NCBI GenBank assembly: GCA_051878575.1 | Contig: JBJEKJ010000028.1 | Coordinates: forward strand, 1-14,028 | Source: CALZFJ01 sp051878575 | Lineage (GTDB): Bacteria > Bacteroidota > Bacteroidia > Bacteroidales > Muribaculaceae | Length of the DNA stretch: 14,028 bases | Reading direction: 5' to 3' | Shown here: positions 11,630 to 14,028 of the stretch, piece after piece | Layout of the letters: the number at the start of each line of letters is the position of its first letter | Numbering within the stretch: the first letter of the stretch is position 1 | The notes under the pieces: generated by a model | Database searches by the model: none | Told to the model about the DNA's origin: nothing | The model's input: the letters and a program-made list of their open reading frames with translations, nothing else | Translations under genes and position numbers: made by a program

Positions 11630-12772
11630 CTATCTTCTCGGCAATCTCTCCTCAAACTCAGTGGGTGAGCAGCCTACTATGGCCGAGAAATTGCGCCATG
11701 CCGAAGTACGGGAGCGATAGCCGGCATCGAAAAACAGCGACTGTATATTCTCGTGGCCGGGCTCTACGAGCCTACGGCGAATCTCGTCGACGCGCAGACG
11801 GTTGAGATAATCCTTGAACCCTGCATAGCCCATACGCTTGATGGCAACGTTGATATATGTGCGGTTACTGCCCACATGGCGGGCAAGGTCGTCGAGCATA
11901 AGATCGGGCTTGCGCCACATCTCGTCGCGCTCCATAGCTTCTCGGAGGCGTGTCAGCAAGGCGTCGGCATCGGAACCGGGTGCGACATCCGTACCACCCG
12001 ACTCAGCCACAGGCAAGGGCTCGTCAGGCAAGGCCGTGGGCTCTGCCACAGGCGATGGCAAGTCGCCCACGAAGCCACGATGAGGTTGTGGCACTGGAAT
12101 GCGCACAAACATCTCCACATACATCACATAGAGCGAATATGCGAGGTAGACTATGGCATGTACAAGCCGCCACTCGGCGCCACGGGTAAGCATATTGCCC
12201 ACAAACGCGACGGCGATAATAGTCACCATCGCCGTCATACGGCGCAGCCACGCACGTCCGGCGCTACTTTGCTGTGGATCGTAGACAAACGTCCACACAA
12301 ATTCCACAGGGAGCATAAACAAAAGCATCCCCACGCGCATAATCACGTCCGGACGGTGAATGTTGAGCACGAGATCGTCGAAATTGTGAAGCGGAGTAGC
12401 CTGAAACCCGAACAACGCCACATACACGGCCATGTATGCGGCCCACGGCGTCACTATGACTGCCATACGCCGGAACGTCAGCCAGTTGGGGCGGGCCACC
12501 TCCACAGGATAGAGTGTGAAAAGATATCGGCATATCTGACCGAAAAACAACTCGCGCAGAGGCAGCACATAATAGTAGTGCTGCATATCGACCTCCTGAA
12601 AGATGAAATACATCTTCTGGAGCATTGCGTAGGAGCTCATAAGTGCAAATACGCCAAAAAACACCCGCGAGCGGTCGCAGTGAACATGGCGAGTGGCAAT
12701 CATATATGCGCCACACACCATAAGAAAGAAACAAAGGATGCCGATAAGCATCAAAACAGCCACATTCGCCAT
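11630..12772 (-). CDS. Membrane-anchored AraC-family transcriptional regulator
   Basis: A 380-residue protein joining a hydrophobic N-terminal half to a DNA-binding C-terminus. About seven membrane spans can be read: near residues 4-24, 37-58, 72-90, 102-123, 143-163, 180-196 and 203-223. A proline-rich cytoplasmic linker follows (about 226-266). The AraC-type double helix-turn-helix covers about 284-378: LMLDDLARHVGSNRTYINVAIKRM is the first HTH, and SLFFDAGYRSRTSAWRNFSAIVGCSPTEF the second with the family's G-Y/F-x-S and G-x-x-P elements. I chose the ATG at 12772 because the -33/-7 promoter at 12781-12811 overlaps and follows the more distal ATG at 12823. The leader is then only a few nucleotides. 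The likely role is sensing a membrane or envelope signal and regulating nearby or distant genes; its targets are unknown. Confidence 0.88.
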   Translation of the reverse strand: MANVAVLMLIGILCFFLMVCGAYMIATRHVHCDRSRVFFGVFALMSSYAMLQKMYFIFQEVDMQHYYYVLPLRELFFGQICRYLFTLYPVEVARPNWLTFRRMAVIVTPWAAYMAVYVALFGFQATPLHNFDDLVLNIHRPDVIMRVGMLLFMLPVEFVWTFVYDPQQSSAGRAWLRRMTAMVTIIAVAFVGNMLTRGAEWRLVHAIVYLAYSLYVMYVEMFVRIPVPQPHRGFVGDLPSPVAEPTALPDEPLPVAESGGTDVAPGSDADALLTRLREAMERDEMWRKPDLMLDDLARHVGSNRTYINVAIKRMGYAGFKDYLNRLRVDEIRRRLVEPGHENIQSLFFDAGYRSRTSAWRNFSAIVGCSPTEFEERLPRR

Positions 12773-12778
12773 ATCAAT

Positions 12779-12815
12779 TGCAAATATAGTGCAAATCGAG
12801 CGCAAAAGCAACAAG
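12779..12815 (-). repeat. Single copy of the promoter-bearing repeat core
   Basis: The plus-strand sequence TGCAAATATAGTGCAAATCG matches the pyrH copy at 5331-5350 (TGCAAAAATAGTGCAAATCG) at 19 of 20 bases. Similarity continues with one small indel through ...GCAACAAG versus ...CGCCAAG. No 74-bp partner copy is visible here. Confidence 0.6.
12781..12811 (-). promoter_or_regulatory. Promoter of the membrane AraC-type gene
   Basis: On the minus strand TTG (12811-12809), 20 nt, TATATTTG (12788-12781): a full match. The start codon at 12772 begins 9 nt after the -7 box, so the transcript is nearly leaderless. The core is a third relative of the repeat family seen upstream of pyrH. Confidence 0.65.
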
Positions 12816-12887
12816 TTTTGCATTGTGCTGCTTAAACCTGTGGCAAAAAACGAAGTCTAAACAAAAAAAATTACACATGTATCGACT

Positions 12888-13694
12888 ATGAGATTTTTTG
12901 ACATTATATCGAGGGATATTCTACACATTTTCCGCAAGCCGACGAGACTCGGAGCCGTAGCGATAGCGGCCTTACTGCTGCCATGTAGCTCACCAAGCGC
13001 CTTGGCGGCCGAGTTCTCCAACGAGGATTTGCACCTCGAGGTCGTCTACCACTGGGGCCTTATCTGGAAGCATGCCGCCTCGGCCACCCTGAGCCTGCGC
13101 AACGTAGGCAACGAGTATCACACCTCACTCACCGCCCGCACGGTGTCGTGGGCCGAGAATTTCTATCCCGTTCGCGACACGTTGCAATGCATCATCGCCA
13201 AAGAGCGGTTGCGCCCACTGCACTACGTGAAATCGTCGCACGAGGGAAAATTCGAAGAGCACGACGAGGTGGTGTATTCCTACTCAGGCAACACCGTGAC
13301 AGGGAAATGTACACGCACACGCCCCGGACAGCAGCCCGAGCGACAGGAACTACAAACGCAAGGCTCGGCCTACGACATACTGAGTGTGTTCTATTACCTG
13401 CGCAAACTGAATTTTGCCGGAATGCGCGAGAGCACCGTCTACACTACCACGGTGTTCTCGGGCAACAAGAAGGAGACGGTGACGCTGCGCCTTGTGGGCA
13501 CCGAGGAGATTCAGCTGCGCGACAAGAGCAGCCATAAAGCCTATCACGTGAAATTCTCATTCACGCAAGACGGCTCTACCAAGTCGTCGGACGACATCGA
13601 CACATGGATATCGGCCGACAGCCATCGCATTCCGCTGATGCTCCGCGGCAAGCTCCCGATAGGCGAGATTCGCATCTATTACACAACCAAATAG
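12888..13694 (+). CDS. Exported DUF3108-family protein
   Basis: A 268-residue protein that fits the DUF3108 family in length and pattern, a widespread exported beta-rich family in Bacteroidetes and Proteobacteria with no settled function. A long, basic N-region (residues 1-20) precedes a hydrophobic stretch (21-38) and a likely cleavage site after ALA (40/41), so periplasmic location is expected. The mature part begins NEDLHLEVVYHWGLIWKHAASATLSL, the typical first hairpin. It continues with the central AYDILSVFYYLRKLNF (164-179), the strongest family landmark, and the late DDIDTWISADSHRIPLML before the last strand. The N-region is unusually long for a signal peptide, but no later in-frame ATG exists before the mature domain. 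It is divergent from the AraC-type gene; I found no clear TAnnTTTG box upstream. Confidence 0.85.
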   Translation: MRFFDIISRDILHIFRKPTRLGAVAIAALLLPCSSPSALAAEFSNEDLHLEVVYHWGLIWKHAASATLSLRNVGNEYHTSLTARTVSWAENFYPVRDTLQCIIAKERLRPLHYVKSSHEGKFEEHDEVVYSYSGNTVTGKCTRTRPGQQPERQELQTQGSAYDILSVFYYLRKLNFAGMRESTVYTTTVFSGNKKETVTLRLVGTEEIQLRDKSSHKAYHVKFSFTQDGSTKSSDDIDTWISADSHRIPLMLRGKLPIGEIRIYYTTK

Positions 13695-13753
13695 GCATCG
13701 GCACACGCCACTTCTACGCCACGTATCGCCGCCGTCACTCTCCCATGCAGACA

Positions 13754-13796
13754 CAATGCGAGCCTGCTCCTTTGCGAAGTGAGCAGGCTCGCATTG
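13754..13796. terminator. Long hairpin between convergent genes, probable bidirectional terminator
   Basis: A 16-bp perfect stem (arms 13754-13769 and 13781-13796, CAATGCGAGCCTGCTC and its complement) with an 11-nt loop. It lies 59 nt after the DUF3108 stop and 27 nt after the TPR stop on the opposite strand. The plus-strand tail CTATAATTT is only moderately T-rich and the minus-strand tail has no T-run, so termination would depend on stem strength. Confidence 0.65.
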
Positions 13797-13823
13797 CTAT
13801 AATTTCAAATCCCGGCTTGTGGA

Positions 13824-14028
13824 TTACTCGATTCCGGCCTCAGCCTTCGCGCGTGCGAGATATTTCTCCACGTCGACACGATAGCTGGCGGCAAATTCGG
13901 GGTATTTATCCTTGATTGTCTGGAAAATCTCGGCCTCGGCCTTGAAGTTCTTCAACTCGCGGTAGACAACGGCTTTCTTCATCAAGAAAAGCGGAGTGTA
14001 GAGAGCGTTATCCTTCGAGAGCGACACG
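13824..14028 (-). CDS. Tetratricopeptide-repeat protein, C-terminal part (cut by window edge)
   Basis: The last 67-68 codons of a gene that continues beyond 14028. The visible sequence ALYTPLFLMKKAVVYRELKNF then AEAEIFQTIKDKYPEFAAS forms one TPR-like helix pair followed by a capping helix (VEKYLARAKAEAGIE). From memory it resembles the C-terminus of a conserved Bacteroidales TPR protein of about 230 residues that ends with a similar SPxFLxKAG...YQxIKDKY pattern. Those proteins carry an N-terminal membrane or signal segment, which is not visible here. A GTG near the edge is very likely an internal valine, not the start. TPR proteins act as protein-protein adaptors; no partner can be named. It converges on the DUF3108 gene with the 13754-13796 hairpin between them. 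Confidence 0.75.
   Translation of the reverse strand, partial: VSLSKDNALYTPLFLMKKAVVYRELKNFKAEAEIFQTIKDKYPEFAASYRVDVEKYLARAKAEAGIE

Noticed and set aside
12773..12823. Upstream ATG (12823) giving a 397-residue AraC-type protein
   Set aside because: The promoter boxes at 12781-12811 lie within that extension, so the codon would not be in the transcript from this promoter.
11753..12835. 360-codon plus-strand open frame antisense to the AraC-type gene
   Set aside because: It lies opposite a well-supported coding sequence. Its protein is rich in His, Arg and Cys with no recognisable fold, typical of a shadow frame in GC-rich DNA.

Overview
The window reads as ordinary chromosome from a gut-type Bacteroidales bacterium, most likely Muribaculaceae (S24-7) or a close relative. 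The evidence is protein flavour (a C10 cysteine protease with a Bacteroidales-style C-terminal sorting tail, a 7-TM/AraC regulator, a DUF3108 protein, a conserved Bacteroidales TPR protein), moderately GC-rich genes with AT-rich spacers, and repeated matches to the Bacteroidetes promoter (-33 TTG, about 20 nt, -7 TAnnTTTG) with little Shine-Dalgarno signal. The family-level placement is inference; no rRNA or other marker is present.

Layout. 63-3043 (+): a secreted streptopain-like C10 protease followed 8 nt later by folK. 3040-3210 (-): a tiny charged protein whose stop codon overlaps that of folK. 3309-3779 (+): a small AlaX-type tRNA-editing protein, divergent from the tiny gene. 5295-3987 (-): pyrH then frr, with a strong intrinsic terminator. 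5593-6858 (+): a U32-family protein (TrhP-like tRNA hydroxylation factor), followed at once by what looks like the orphan C-terminal end of an MFS transporter (6869-7222). 9884-7248 (-): full-length mutS. 10802-10257 (-): an exported lysine-tailed protein of unknown function. 11120-11608 (+): a GNAT acetyltransferase, convergent with 12772-11630 (-), a membrane-anchored AraC-type regulator. 12888-13694 (+): an exported DUF3108 protein. 13824-14028 (-): the 3' end of a TPR gene cut by the window edge.

The genes do not form one pathway. Several belong to translation and nucleotide housekeeping (pyrH, frr, AlaX, U32, folK, mutS), mixed with envelope and secreted functions. No rRNA, tRNA, CRISPR array, insertion sequence or prophage gene was seen, and I found no convincing new multi-gene system.

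The most notable structure is non-coding. A pair of promoter cores spaced exactly 74 bp apart lies upstream of pyrH, and a homologous pair with the same 74-bp period lies upstream of the exported-protein gene 5 kb away. A third, single copy lies upstream of the AraC-type gene. This looks like a dispersed promoter-bearing repeat family. Other points of interest are the truncated transporter, two adjacent inverted repeats upstream of the acetyltransferase, and a nearly leaderless start for the AraC-type gene.
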